Source: Pontibacillus litoralis JSM 072002 (GTDB lineage: Bacteria > Bacillota > Bacilli > Bacillales > BH030062). Taken from it: 64,000 nucleotides of DNA. Below the pieces are notes generated by a model. The model saw nothing but the letters and a program-made list of their open reading frames with translations, was not told the origin of the DNA and ran no database searches. Numbering within the stretch: the stretch's first letter is position 1; the number at the start of each line of letters is the position of its first letter. The stretch lies in the NCBI RefSeq assembly GCF_000775615.1, contig NZ_AVPG01000003.1, forward strand, positions 1 through 64,000, read 5' to 3'. Below are positions 51,958-61,794 of this stretch, one piece after another. The position numbers and the translations under genes are program-made.

Positions 51958-53559
51958 ATGAAATCGAAATTAATCGATTGGCCTACGTTTATCGGCGCCT
52001 TTTTCTTACTACTTGCCGTAACCATTCCACTTATTTTGTTTCCGGAACAAGGGGAAGCTATCGTCGTAACTGCTAAAGATGCTCTCACTCAAAATTTCGG
52101 CGTATTATATATGATTATGGGAATCGCTATTTTTATCTTCCTACTTTTTGTTGCCTTCAGTAAAAATGGGCATATTCAGTTAGGGGACAGAGGAGAGAAA
52201 AAGGAATTCAGCACTTTTTCCTGGGCAGCTATGTTGTTCTGTGCTGGAATTGGATCTAGTATTCTATATTGGGGTACGATTGAATGGGCATTCTACTATC
52301 AATCTCCACCGTTTGGAATTGAACCTGGAACTCAGGAAGCTATTCAATGGGCAAGCACATACGGAATGTTTCATTGGGGACCAATTGCTTGGGCTATTTA
52401 CACACTTCCAGCCATTCCTATTGCCTATTTCTATTACGTAAGAAAAAAACCTGTGCTCAAAATTAGTGAAGCTTGTCGACCTGTCATTGGTAAACTTGCT
52501 GACGGTCCTCTAGGTACAATCATTGATATTCTCTTTATGTTCGGGCTAATGGGCGGAGCAGGGACAACGCTCGCTTTAGGTGCTCCAATGATTGCTGAAG
52601 GGATATCAAGCTTAACAGGACTAGAAGTAACCATCGGCTTACAAACACTTATCCTTGTCGTTTGTACCGTTATCTTTGCCATAAGCGCATATACTGGTCT
52701 TAAACGGGGCATCCGTTTTCTAAGTGATGTTAATCTATGGCTAGCCTTTTTCTTGCTTGGATTCATTTTCATCTTTGGACCTACTCGATTTATTGCGGAA
52801 ACAACTACGAATAGTATCGGCTTAATGTTAGATAACTTCTTTCATATGAGTACATGGACAGAACCTTTCGCTGAAATAGATTCCTTCAAGAATACTAGCT
52901 TCCCAGAATCATGGACGATTTTCTACTGGGCATGGTGGCTCGTATATGCACCATTCGTCGGACTATTTATCGCTAGAATTTCCAGAGGACGCACGATTCG
53001 GCAAATGATTTTAGGGACAATTCTATATGGTTCTTTAGGTTCTATTCTATTCTTCGGTATCATCGGCAACTACGGTATGTATATGCAATTAACTGGAGCA
53101 TTTGATGTCATTGGTGTCATGGAAGCACAAGGCGCACCTGCAGCAATCATAAGTGTCATCTCCCAACTTCCTTTAGCACCTATCATGATTGCGATCTTTA
53201 CTGTATTAGCCATTATATTCTTAGCAACAACGTTTGACTCCAGTTCCTATATACTAGCATCTGTTGTACAAAAGAAAGTTGAAAACGAACCACTACGTTG
53301 GAACCGCTTATTCTGGGCATTTGCTCTTTGTATATTACCGTTAACCCTTATGTACTTAGGCGGATTAGGCACTTTACAAACAGCAAGTATTATTGGCGGT
53401 TTTCCTCTCATTTTCATTATGGTTATGCTAGCTTGGTCGTTTATCAAAGCCTCCAATGAAGATATTAAAGCATCCAACCAATATGAACCAAAAACTATTA
53501 ACATCGACACTTACCTACAACAGAAGAAATCAAAGAAAAAAGAGACAAAAACAGGCTAA
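51958..53559 (+). CDS. BCCT family quaternary-amine transporter
   Basis: 533 aa, 12 membrane segments. Family blocks: CAGIGSSILYWGTIEWAFYY, YGMFHWGPIAWAIYTLPA, GLMGGAGTTLALGAP and FYWAWWLVYAPFVGLFIARISRGRTIR. The first of these recalls CaiT-like members more than OpuD, so carnitine, choline or betaine are all possible. A basic tail of about 20 residues could serve osmosensing. The upstream palindrome implies regulation. RBS AAAGGA before the ATG. Confidence 0.88.
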   Translation: MKSKLIDWPTFIGAFFLLLAVTIPLILFPEQGEAIVVTAKDALTQNFGVLYMIMGIAIFIFLLFVAFSKNGHIQLGDRGEKKEFSTFSWAAMLFCAGIGSSILYWGTIEWAFYYQSPPFGIEPGTQEAIQWASTYGMFHWGPIAWAIYTLPAIPIAYFYYVRKKPVLKISEACRPVIGKLADGPLGTIIDILFMFGLMGGAGTTLALGAPMIAEGISSLTGLEVTIGLQTLILVVCTVIFAISAYTGLKRGIRFLSDVNLWLAFFLLGFIFIFGPTRFIAETTTNSIGLMLDNFFHMSTWTEPFAEIDSFKNTSFPESWTIFYWAWWLVYAPFVGLFIARISRGRTIRQMILGTILYGSLGSILFFGIIGNYGMYMQLTGAFDVIGVMEAQGAPAAIISVISQLPLAPIMIAIFTVLAIIFLATTFDSSSYILASVVQKKVENEPLRWNRLFWAFALCILPLTLMYLGGLGTLQTASIIGGFPLIFIMVMLAWSFIKASNEDIKASNQYEPKTINIDTYLQQKKSKKKETKTG

Positions 53560-53563
53560 TATG

Positions 53564-53600
53564 AGAGCACACGCGCCAACATTGGTACGTGTGCTTTTTG
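53564..53600 (+). terminator. Terminator of the BCCT gene
   Basis: AGCACACG and CGTGTGCT, with a second CCAA/TTGG pair inside, then TTTTT. Confidence 0.85.
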
Positions 53601-53722
53601 AATTTCGTTTAATCTACTTTTAAACAGACGCCAATCCTTACTCATAAGCGCAAAAATCCGTACTTTCAACTCTCTTTTATTTTTGTTAGAATATTTCTAA
53701 TTATACGAAATGGAGGGGTTTG

Positions 53723-54265
53723 ATGTTTACCTATACGATAAATGAATCTACTTCCTTAAGATTGCTACAATTAAGAGATGCTGAGGCGGTTTTTAACTTA
53801 ATTGATCACAACCGCTCTCACTTGAGAACGTGGCTCCCTTGGGTAGATAGCACAGCGAACATAACGCATACTACAGCTTTTATTGAAAGTACGTTGAATA
53901 AGTTTGGAAATAGCGATGGATTTGATGCTGGTATTTGGTATGAAGGTCAATTAGCTGGTGTTATTGGTCTGCATTATATAGATTACAATAACCGGAAAAC
54001 AAGTATCGGCTATTGGTTAGGAGAATCGTTTCAGGGGAAAGGAATTATTACGGAAGCTGCACAGGCTTTAACAAATTATGCTTTAGAAACACTTAATCTT
54101 AATCGTGTGGAAATTCGGTGTGCTACGGAAAATGCTAAAAGTGAAGCCATTCCAAAACGAATTGGATTCACGAAAGAAGGAACCATTCAACAAGCGGAAA
54201 GACTGTACGATCGTTACGTGGATCATCATATTTATGCTATGATTCAAGAAAAAAGACGGCTTTAA
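53723..54265 (+). CDS. GNAT acetyltransferase, RimJ/RimL type
   Basis: 180 aa from the ATG at 53723, behind GGAGGGG; a TTG one codon earlier is less likely. Blocks SLRLLQLRDAEAVFNLI, LRTWLPWVD, IGYWLGESFQGKGI (acetyl-CoA binding Q/R-x-x-G-x-G/A) and NRVEIRCATENAKS are typical of ribosomal-protein or polyamine N-acetyltransferases such as B. subtilis YdaF. Its target is unknown. Confidence 0.88.
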   Translation: MFTYTINESTSLRLLQLRDAEAVFNLIDHNRSHLRTWLPWVDSTANITHTTAFIESTLNKFGNSDGFDAGIWYEGQLAGVIGLHYIDYNNRKTSIGYWLGESFQGKGIITEAAQALTNYALETLNLNRVEIRCATENAKSEAIPKRIGFTKEGTIQQAERLYDRYVDHHIYAMIQEKRRL

Positions 54266-54279
54266 CCGTCTTTTTTTTC
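54250..54279 (+). terminator. Terminator overlapping the GNAT stop codon
   Basis: AAAAGACGG and CCGTCTTTT form a 9-bp stem with the stop codon in the loop, followed by a T-run. Confidence 0.85.
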
Positions 54280-54286
54280 ACATCTC

Positions 54287-55864
54287 TTATGTGGATTGTT
54301 TTTCTTTATTGCGAAGTTCTATTCTACGGATCTTACCGGATATCGTTTTTGGTAATTCTTCTAGAAACTCTATTTTTCTTGGATATTTATATGGGGCGGT
54401 TAGTTCTTTTACGTGATTTTGTAATGTTGGTATTAGTTTCGGGTCATCCGCATCGACGTTTGGTTGTAGTACGATAAATGCTTTTACAATATTACCGCGA
54501 ATTTCATCTGGACTAGAAACGACCGCACATTCTTGTACAGATGGGTGTTTGACGAGTGCATCTTCAACTTCAAATGGGCCAATAGTGTAACCTGAACTAA
54601 TAATAATGTCATCACTACGTCCTTCAAACCAGAAGTAGCCATCATTATCTTTATGTGCTTGGTCGCCGGTCACGTAGTAGTCGCCACGATATGCCATTTG
54701 GGTTCGTTCTGGGTCTTTGTAATAGTGTTTAAAAAGGGCTGGTGTATCGACGTGAACGGCTATATCGCCGACTTCACCTACTTCAACTGGAGATCCTTCC
54801 TCATCAATAATTTCTACTCGATTGCCTGGTGTTGGTTTTCCCATAGACCCTGGTTTGACATCCATTCCTTTCAATATGCCGACTAGCAATGTGTTCTCTG
54901 TCTGACCATATCCATCGCGTACCGTTAGATTAAAATATTGTTTAAATGTATCAATTACTTCTCGGTTCAGTGGTTCTCCAGCTGATACTGCACTATGCAG
55001 CTTCGATAAATCGTATTGTTCTAAACCTTGCTCTTTTGCCATTAAGCGATATTCTGTTGGCGTACAGCACAATACATTGACGCCGTGCTTTTCTAATAGT
55101 GTTAAATATTTCTTCGCATTAAATTTCCCTTGATATACAAAACCGGTAGCACCTGAACCTAGCACAGATAAAAACGGGCTCCAAATCCATTTCTGCCATC
55201 CTGGTCCAGCAGTTGCCCACACTATATCTCGTTCTTCAATTGCTAACCAATTTTTAGCGGCTGTTTGCAAGTGGGCAAACCCCCAACCATGTGTGTGTAC
55301 AACGCCTTTAGGATTTCCGGTTGTACCTGATGTATAAGAAATAAAAGCCATATCATCACGTTCTGTGTTTGCTACATCCATTTCATCCGGTTGTTCGCCC
55401 ATTAAATAATCTAAAAATAACCAACCTTCTGCACCATATCCAACTACAAAGGACTGAATTTGATCCATATTATTTACTTCTTTGAAACGGTCTACATAAG
55501 GATAATAACTGACAACTGCTTTGACTTCTCCATGATTAATTCTATATTGTAAATCCTTTGTCTTCAGTAATTCTGAACTAGGTATGACGACTAATCCAGC
55601 TTTTAAAGCAGCTAAGTACACTTCATACGCTTCCATTATTCTCGGAAGCATAATAAGCACTTTATCCCCTTTTTGCAATCCTTTCTCCTTGAATACGTTC
55701 CCAATTCTGTTCGCATTTTTGAGCAACCGATTGTATGTAATCTCACGAAGATTTCCCATGTCATCTTGCCATTTCAGAGCTATATGATCCGGATCTTTTG
55801 CATAACGTTCAACTTCCTGTACGACATTATACTGCCTTGGAGCAATAAGTTCTTCTTTATTCAT
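54287..55864 (-). CDS. Acyl-CoA synthetase (AMP-binding, MbcS/AcsA-like)
   Basis: 525 aa. AMP-forming enzyme with FISYTSGTTGNPKGVVHTHG (P-loop), GYGQTEN, YVTGDQAHKDNDGYFWFEGRSDDII and the C-terminal catalytic lysine in PKTISGKIRR. Length and sequence place it with medium/branched-chain acyl-CoA synthetases and acetyl-CoA synthetase-like proteins (B. subtilis YtcI/MbcS group). Converges with the GNAT gene. Confidence 0.88.
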   Translation of the reverse strand: MNKEELIAPRQYNVVQEVERYAKDPDHIALKWQDDMGNLREITYNRLLKNANRIGNVFKEKGLQKGDKVLIMLPRIMEAYEVYLAALKAGLVVIPSSELLKTKDLQYRINHGEVKAVVSYYPYVDRFKEVNNMDQIQSFVVGYGAEGWLFLDYLMGEQPDEMDVANTERDDMAFISYTSGTTGNPKGVVHTHGWGFAHLQTAAKNWLAIEERDIVWATAGPGWQKWIWSPFLSVLGSGATGFVYQGKFNAKKYLTLLEKHGVNVLCCTPTEYRLMAKEQGLEQYDLSKLHSAVSAGEPLNREVIDTFKQYFNLTVRDGYGQTENTLLVGILKGMDVKPGSMGKPTPGNRVEIIDEEGSPVEVGEVGDIAVHVDTPALFKHYYKDPERTQMAYRGDYYVTGDQAHKDNDGYFWFEGRSDDIIISSGYTIGPFEVEDALVKHPSVQECAVVSSPDEIRGNIVKAFIVLQPNVDADDPKLIPTLQNHVKELTAPYKYPRKIEFLEELPKTISGKIRRIELRNKEKQST

Positions 55865-55977
55865 CGTTATCTCTCCTTTATGAAATGGATAAAATAGCTA
55901 TATCTATTTCTATTTTATCAACCCCCTCATAAATTTGAAAGAAAATTCTGATTAAATGTCAAATCTATGAGGTAGCA

Positions 55978-56009
55978 TAAAAAAGAGCCTGCTATATAAC
56001 AGGCCCTCC
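55978..56009 (-). terminator. Terminator of glgA
   Basis: AGGGCCTG and CAGGCTCT (one mismatch) around TTATATAG, then TTTTTT on the minus strand. Confidence 0.8.
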
Positions 56010-56015
56010 TTTCCT

Positions 56016-57461
56016 TTAAATAGATACTACTTGAGAGAAACGCTTCACTTGATCGTATAAGGCTTTATATCGGAAAGATGCTTGTTTCCAATCAAAGGAA
56101 GATTTCTTTATATTTTGTTGAATGAGCCACCAAATAAACGGGTCTTGATAACTATATAACCCTCGTTTAATTTCCTCTATTAGCTCATGGTCTTTCCGAA
56201 AAGTAAACCCATTCCCTTCCCCGCTTTCTTCGTCAAAAGAATGGACAATATCCTTCAGTGCCCCAGTTTCTCTTGTAACAGGTACCGCTTCATACGACAT
56301 AGCAATCATAGCACTTAATCCACGTGGTTCACTTAACGAAGGCATAAGGAATAAATCACAAGCAGCGTAAAGTTGACGAGCTAAGGATTCACTAAAAGTA
56401 AGTTGAACGGATAACTTATCTGGATAACGAGTTGCCCATGATTGGAGCGCTTGTTCATAACGTTCTTCCCCCATACCTAACACAACGAACTGAATATCCT
56501 CTTCTAATAATTCACCCATTATAGAAAGCAAGACATCCATTCCTTTATGCTCGACTAATCTAGAAGTAGTCACAAGCATTGGAACTTCTCTTATTGGTAA
56601 CGACAATGTTTGCTGAATAAATCGTTTATTATCCGCCTTCCAATCATATACGCCCCTTCTCGTGTATAAGTACATATCTTCATTTGGATGATACATTTGC
56701 CGACTTACTCCACATGGAATACCAACTATGTCGCGAGCTCTTTGCTGCACAATTCCCTCCAATCCGCACCCACACTGTGTCGTTTGGATTGCCTTCGCAT
56801 AACTGTCACTCACGGTAGTTATTCGGTCCGCATACAATAGACCAGCCTTCATATAATTCACGTGACCATAGAATTCCAACTGATCACTCGTGAAATAACT
56901 CCAATCTAAATCAAGTACTTCCGTGAGCACATCTTTCGGAAAAATACCTTGATACTGCATGCTATGAATCGTAAACATCGTTTTCACATCCATATAAAAG
57001 GGGTCACAAGCATAATGTGTCCTCAAAAATAACGGAATTAACGCTGTCTGCCAATCATGACAATGGATAATATCTGGTTGATACTCTAAGACAGGTAGAC
57101 TTTCTAACACCGCTTTGCTGAAATAAGCAAACCGCTCCGCTTCATCCCTCTGATAAGCATCCCCATACACTTCATCTCGGCAAAAATAGTAATCATTCTC
57201 GACAAAATAATAATGTACGCCATCAACGTTTATTTCTTCAATGCTACAAAAACGTTCTTTTCCACTGATTGGAACGCTAATAATTTGCTTTAACGTCATT
57301 TGGTTTTGGTAGTGCTGCTCAATTGATTTATGCTTCGGTATAATAACACGTACATCTACCCCTTCTTGCTGTAAAGCTACTGGTAACGATCCGATTACAT
57401 CTGCTAATCCTCCTGTTTTGACGAATGGGATACTTTCTGTAGCCACAAATAATACTTTCAT
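56016..57461 (-). CDS. glgA: Glycogen synthase
   Basis: 481 aa from the ATG at 57461 behind AAGGAG; the frame continues upstream 71 codons into alkA but without signals. GT5 family: N-terminal ADP-glucose loop KTGGLADVIGSLP (about 15-27), HDWQTALIP, HSMQYQGIFP, and the C-terminal EPRGLSAMIAMSYEAVPV. It adds glucose from ADP-glucose to alpha-1,4 glucan. Noteworthy is the lack of glgB, glgC, glgD or glgP beside it, unlike the usual glgBCDAP operon. EPRGL in place of the more common EPCGL is a small deviation. Confidence 0.92.
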   Translation of the reverse strand: MKVLFVATESIPFVKTGGLADVIGSLPVALQQEGVDVRVIIPKHKSIEQHYQNQMTLKQIISVPISGKERFCSIEEINVDGVHYYFVENDYYFCRDEVYGDAYQRDEAERFAYFSKAVLESLPVLEYQPDIIHCHDWQTALIPLFLRTHYACDPFYMDVKTMFTIHSMQYQGIFPKDVLTEVLDLDWSYFTSDQLEFYGHVNYMKAGLLYADRITTVSDSYAKAIQTTQCGCGLEGIVQQRARDIVGIPCGVSRQMYHPNEDMYLYTRRGVYDWKADNKRFIQQTLSLPIREVPMLVTTSRLVEHKGMDVLLSIMGELLEEDIQFVVLGMGEERYEQALQSWATRYPDKLSVQLTFSESLARQLYAACDLFLMPSLSEPRGLSAMIAMSYEAVPVTRETGALKDIVHSFDEESGEGNGFTFRKDHELIEEIKRGLYSYQDPFIWWLIQQNIKKSSFDWKQASFRYKALYDQVKRFSQVVSI

Positions 57462-57607
57462 ATGATACGCTCCTTTTATCGTTATACAAGTGTTTGGATG
57501 ATAGAATAAAAGCAAGACTTCTCCCTTTCTTTCAAGGAACAAGCCTAAATAGGAACACTCTATATAACTGTATGAAAGAAGCTGCATCTTATGACAAAAT
57601 AAAAGAT

Positions 57608-58477
57608 TTACCCCTCCATACTTCTCCATAACGTTAAAGAAGCATAGCTCTGATAAGGCTCCCATCCTTTGCAAAGTTGTTCAATCTCTTCATGGGATGG
57701 CTTCTTCTCTTTATGGAAATATCGTTTCAATGCATTTTGAATACCGATGTCCGCTTTAGGTAAATGGTTCTCTCTTCCTAAACCGAACATAAGCCAATTC
57801 TCAACTGTCCAAGAGCCAATACCACGAATTTGCTTCATTTCTTTCATTATTTCTTCATCTTGTTGCTGACTAAGTCTTTCTAAGTTCAGTTTTCCTTCTG
57901 CAATTAATCGAGACGTATCAATAATGTATTCAGCCTTACGCTGACTAAATTGTAATTCTCTTAACGCTTCATACGGTATAGTGGCGACCTCATCAGGTGT
58001 CGGATAAAACCAAACCCCTTGTATGTTACTGCCATATTGCTGTACAAACCTAGTACTTAATATGTAAGCAAATTTCATATTTAGCTGTTGATGAATAATA
58101 ATTTTCATCAAACTATCATATAAATGAAAATCCCTTACAATCGGACTACCTGGATAAGTTTGAAATAAAGCACTCAAATTCGTTGCTTGAAAGTGTGCAT
58201 CTATTGCTCGCAGATCACATTGCCATTGAAACAACTGTTCTATATGCTCAATTAAAGCTTCACGCTGCTTAGTAGACTTTGAAGAAAGACAAAATTTAGG
58301 TTCTTTAGTACTCCCTATCGCCTGTACTCGTACAACATATTTCTCATTTTTTAACCGTACAGGGACATCTATCCATCGCTCTTCTTGACTTAGCTTCGAA
58401 AGCGGATCCATCCGGTAACGAGCTAGTGCATAATCAAAATCATACATACTAATACCAGCTACTTCATATTTCCACAT
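57608..58477 (-). CDS. alkA: DNA-3-methyladenine glycosylase II (AlkA/YfjP)
   Basis: 289 aa from the ATG at 58477 with GGGAGGAG upstream. HhH-GPD superfamily: helix-hairpin-helix IRGIGSWTVENWLMFGLG (about 220-238) and the catalytic aspartate in LPKADIGIQNAL. It excises 3-methyladenine and other alkylated bases. In B. subtilis yfjP is near pdaA (yfjS), as alkA is here. Forms a minus-strand pair with glgA, but 146 bases separate them. Confidence 0.9.
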   Translation of the reverse strand: MWKYEVAGISMYDFDYALARYRMDPLSKLSQEERWIDVPVRLKNEKYVVRVQAIGSTKEPKFCLSSKSTKQREALIEHIEQLFQWQCDLRAIDAHFQATNLSALFQTYPGSPIVRDFHLYDSLMKIIIHQQLNMKFAYILSTRFVQQYGSNIQGVWFYPTPDEVATIPYEALRELQFSQRKAEYIIDTSRLIAEGKLNLERLSQQQDEEIMKEMKQIRGIGSWTVENWLMFGLGRENHLPKADIGIQNALKRYFHKEKKPSHEEIEQLCKGWEPYQSYASLTLWRSMEG

Positions 58478-58683
58478 CAGAACTCCTCCCATTTAAACAC
58501 CTATTTCTTCAATATGTTATATGTACTTATTGTTAAGCGATATTTTCAAAAAAACAAGCAATAGTATGCATTATTTTTTTATATTTCTTATATACTTTTT
58601 AGAAATGCTATTTCCTCTAATGTGTTATAATTTTTATAAATAGTATAACCAAATAGTCCGGTTACGGGTAAAGGAGTGGTATC

Positions 58684-59427
58684 GTGAGTTCGTTACATTT
58701 TAAGCTAAATACGCATAATGAAACAGTGGAATATTATCCATTTCCTACTGCAATGTTTGAGCAATTAGCACAAAGCGGCATTACTTTGTCTTCCTCAAGT
58801 TGTTTGGAATTAGAATGTGGTAGAGGCATTATAACGAAAGCATTTCAGGGACGCCTCGCTCACATCACAAGTATTCATCATTCCGCCAAAGACATCACGT
58901 TTGCCAAGCAGCGCAACCCTGAAGCACATATAATCAAAGGAAATGCAGAGTATCTCCCTTTTGAGAAAGAAAGCTTTGACATTGCTTTGACTTGCAATCA
59001 ATGGAAGTACTTTCATCGTAATAAAGTGTTAAGTGAAGTCGATCGCGTTTTAAAACCAGGTGGTCATTTATTACTGTGTCAAACGTATAGTCCAGCTGTC
59101 GATTCGCCTATCATATCGACAACTAATCATCTCCTTAAACAATTCGATATGGCCTCCCAAGCTTATGAGAATAAAAGCAACAATTATCATTGGAAAACAG
59201 AATGGAGAAAATCTGGTTTTCAGTTAAAAGATCAATGGACCCTTTCGTACTTATTCCAATGCAATTTAACTGATTGGATTGACTATGTTCTTCATTCCAT
59301 AAACGATTTTCCAGAATCATTTACAATTGATTTAGAACAAAAATTGCACGCGCATCTTCATCCACTAATGGCACAGAAAAGGATGGAGATTCCACTTACA
59401 ACAAAAGCATATGTACTACAAAAATAA
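58684..59427 (+). CDS. SAM-dependent methyltransferase, class I
   Basis: 247 aa from a GTG (58684), six bases behind AAAGGAG. Motif I reads LELECGRGIITKAF (E/C in place of the common GCGTG), motif II acidic GNAEYLPFEKESFD, and VDRVLKPGGHLLL. This UbiE/Methyltransf_11-type fold methylates small molecules; the target is unknown. The gene sits between alkA and pdaA; terminator follows. Confidence 0.82.
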   Translation: MSSLHFKLNTHNETVEYYPFPTAMFEQLAQSGITLSSSSCLELECGRGIITKAFQGRLAHITSIHHSAKDITFAKQRNPEAHIIKGNAEYLPFEKESFDIALTCNQWKYFHRNKVLSEVDRVLKPGGHLLLCQTYSPAVDSPIISTTNHLLKQFDMASQAYENKSNNYHWKTEWRKSGFQLKDQWTLSYLFQCNLTDWIDYVLHSINDFPESFTIDLEQKLHAHLHPLMAQKRMEIPLTTKAYVLQK

Positions 59428-59459
59428 GCCAATCTCTTCATAGGGATTGGCTTATTTCG
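59422..59459. terminator. Terminator between the methyltransferase gene and pdaA
   Basis: AATAAGCCAATC and GATTGGCTTATT, perfect 12-bp stem between converging genes. Confidence 0.88.
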
Positions 59460-59461
59460 TA

Positions 59462-60253
59462 TTACAATCCTAATTGCATAGGGGAAGGTAACATTTGCTT
59501 TAAAACTAAATCGTCTAAACTTTTCAACGTATATCCTTGCTTACGTAATGCATCAATCATATATTCCAATGCGCTAGCGTTATCCTCAGAAACGGTATGC
59601 AATAAAATGATAGCACCTGGATGGATTTGATTCATTACACTTTGATACGCATATTCCCAGCCTTTTTGTTTGTTAGTATGCCAGTCGACGAATGCCACAG
59701 ACCAGAACATCGTCATATATCCTAGTTCCTCTGTAATCGCTAGACTACGCTCACTAAATGTCCCACGTGGTGGTCGTAAATATTTCATTGAATCTTGTTC
59801 AGTAATATTAGCTACTGCTTGTTCTACTTTCGTTAATTCTTGCGCTATTTCAGATTTATTCATTGTTGAGAAATCTGGATGACTCCACGAATGATTCCCG
59901 ACAATATGCCCTTCATCGACCATTCTCTCTACTAAATCAGGAGCACTATTTACATAATGGCCAGTCACAAAAAAAGTTGCCGGCACGTCTTTCTGTTTTA
60001 ATACATTTAAAACCTTCTCTGTATAACCTTGCTCATAACCGTTATCAAATGTTAAATAAACGACTTTCTCTTCTGTTGGGTCCATGTAATACCCACCATA
60101 TTTACGAACCATTTCACCATATGCTCCCGTATCAGGAGATTGCTCATCTCGGCTTTTTTTATATCCCCATCCATAATTTTCTGCTGCAACATCTACAATC
60201 GAAAAGGTCATGACAACACATACCATTGCACACAAGGAAAACCACCTTCTCAT
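59462..60253 (-). CDS. pdaA: Polysaccharide deacetylase PdaA (delta-lactam biosynthesis)
   Basis: 263 aa. Signal peptide about 1-24. NodB domain (about 65-250): YLTFDNGYEQG (catalytic Asp; the usual DDG is DNG, as in PdaA), H-x3-H in VGNHSWSHPDF (zinc), LRPPRGTFS, and HTVSEDN with the final histidine (ILLHTVS). In B. subtilis PdaA removes acetyl from N-acetylmuramate of spore peptidoglycan, making muramic delta-lactam for germination. A sigma-G-type promoter upstream agrees. Confidence 0.92.
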   Translation of the reverse strand: MRRWFSLCAMVCVVMTFSIVDVAAENYGWGYKKSRDEQSPDTGAYGEMVRKYGGYYMDPTEEKVVYLTFDNGYEQGYTEKVLNVLKQKDVPATFFVTGHYVNSAPDLVERMVDEGHIVGNHSWSHPDFSTMNKSEIAQELTKVEQAVANITEQDSMKYLRPPRGTFSERSLAITEELGYMTMFWSVAFVDWHTNKQKGWEYAYQSVMNQIHPGAIILLHTVSEDNASALEYMIDALRKQGYTLKSLDDLVLKQMLPSPMQLGL

Positions 60254-60275
60254 ATCTACACCTACTTTTTAATTA

Positions 60276-60305
60276 TAGTGTGAGTTGAGGTGGCTAAATT
60301 ATACG
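60276..60305 (-). promoter_or_regulatory. Sigma-G-type promoter of pdaA
   Basis: On the minus strand CGTATA (60300-60305), 17-base spacer, CACACTA (60276-60282) approximates TGAATA/CATACTA. PdaA is forespore-made in B. subtilis under sigma-G, which fits. Confidence 0.6.
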
Positions 60306-60310
60306 CAGAA

Positions 60311-60346
60311 AAAACGGCTACATGCGGTAAGCATGTAGCCGTTTTA
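60311..60346 (-). terminator. Terminator of the yuiF-like gene
   Basis: ACGGCTACATGC and GCATGTAGCCGT, perfect 12-bp stem, T-run on the minus strand (TTTTTTC) and plus strand (TTTTAT). Confidence 0.92.
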
Positions 60347-60352
60347 TGATGA

Positions 60353-61660
60353 TTACAGTACGTTAGCAGCTATCCACCCAAATAGAAAAAGGGGAATATT
60401 ATAGTGCAAAAAGGTTGGCACACAAGTATCCCAAATGTGATTATGCTTCCCATCAGCATTTAAACCAGACGTTGGACCTAACGTACTATCAGAAGCAGGT
60501 GACCCGGCATCACCTAACGCACCAGCCGTTCCAATTAATGTTGCAGTTGCTACTGGTGAAAAGCCAGCCGCCATACAAATTGGGACGTACAGAGCAGCTA
60601 AAATCGGAATCGTACCGAATGAAGATCCGATTCCCATCGTAATAATTAAGCCTACCACTAAAAGGACAAAAGAAATAACATATGGATTGTTTCCTAATAG
60701 GCTCGACGTTTGTTCAACTAATGCATTTACTGCCCCAGTTTCCTGAATGACATGAGCATAACCAGAAGCAATTAACATTACGAAGGCAATTGTCCCCATC
60801 ATGGTAATTCCTTCTGACATCACTTTATCCCCTTTGCGAAACGGTACAACACGGAATGCAAACATCGCGACAATTCCTGTTAAAGCACCTATAATTAAAT
60901 TTTTCGTCCATAGCTGCACCATTAATGCTAGCGCAATGGCAATTAATGTGAAGATGTGGGACGTCTGAAATGCTTCTTGTTTAGGAAGATAAGATGTCGC
61001 TTCCTTTTCTCCCTCTGCCAAATCTAATGCACGCGGCTTACGATACGTAAAGAGTATAGCAATCAACAAGCCCACTACCATACCAATTCCAGGTATAATC
61101 ATCGCTTTTGTAATTTCACCCAGCGAAATGATCGCTCCATTGCCAACCATTGCATCTTGAATCGTTTCATGGAAAATCAAACCAAACCCAACAGGAAACA
61201 TGACATATGGTGCTTTTAAACCAAATGTTAACGCAGCTGCAACACCACGCCTATCTATCTTCATTTCATCAAATAATGTTAGTAACGGTGGGATTAAAAT
61301 AGGAATAAATGCAATATGAACCGGAACAACATTTTGTGATAAGGAGGCGACTCCAGCTATAACGAATAACAACATGACTCGTTTCCCTTTAAGTAATGTT
61401 ATTAATTTATTTACTAGTATAGATGTGATACCAGAATAAGAAATTGTCACAGCGAAAGCTCCTAACAACACATAGCTTAACGCTGTATTCGCCTGACCTC
61501 CCATTCCACTAACTAGCAAGTCAACCGAGTCAGTTAAGGATAAACCAGACATTATCCCCCCTGTAATTCCAGCAGCTAATATTGCCATTACAACATTGAC
61601 ACGCAATAAGCTCAATACAGTCATGACAAGAACCGAAACAACTACTGCCCACGTGATCAT
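60353..61660 (-). CDS. yuiF: NhaC/YuiF-type Na+/H+ antiporter family protein
   Basis: 435 aa, about 12 membrane helices. Blocks NVVPVHIAFIPILIPPLL, FGLKAPYVMFPVGFGLIFHE, GIGSSFGTIPILAALYVPIC and GALGDAGSPASDSTLGPTSGLNADGKHNHIWDTCVPTF are those of the YuiF/NhaC-like group in which amino-acid:proton exchange is also discussed. Exact ions or solutes cannot be told from the sequence. Confidence 0.85.
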   Translation of the reverse strand: MITWAVVVSVLVMTVLSLLRVNVVMAILAAGITGGIMSGLSLTDSVDLLVSGMGGQANTALSYVLLGAFAVTISYSGITSILVNKLITLLKGKRVMLLFVIAGVASLSQNVVPVHIAFIPILIPPLLTLFDEMKIDRRGVAAALTFGLKAPYVMFPVGFGLIFHETIQDAMVGNGAIISLGEITKAMIIPGIGMVVGLLIAILFTYRKPRALDLAEGEKEATSYLPKQEAFQTSHIFTLIAIALALMVQLWTKNLIIGALTGIVAMFAFRVVPFRKGDKVMSEGITMMGTIAFVMLIASGYAHVIQETGAVNALVEQTSSLLGNNPYVISFVLLVVGLIITMGIGSSFGTIPILAALYVPICMAAGFSPVATATLIGTAGALGDAGSPASDSTLGPTSGLNADGKHNHIWDTCVPTFLHYNIPLFLFGWIAANVL

Positions 61661-61794
61661 AATACTCCCCCTATGTATTTTAGTCTGTTATTTCGCTAAT
61701 GTTTTACCATGATAAAGTAAATAATTAAATAAATCAACCCTTTCTCCATTATCTATCTTTATTAAACAAAAAAGGGCCAGCGCAAACTGACTCC

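Noticed and set aside
57462-57674. 71-codon N-terminal extension of glgA
   Set aside because: It overlaps alkA, has no ribosome site, and GlgA proteins start with the MKVLFVATE strand.
59863-60213. 116-aa plus-strand ORF opposite pdaA
   Set aside because: Antisense frame within a gene with complete catalytic motifs; no start signal.
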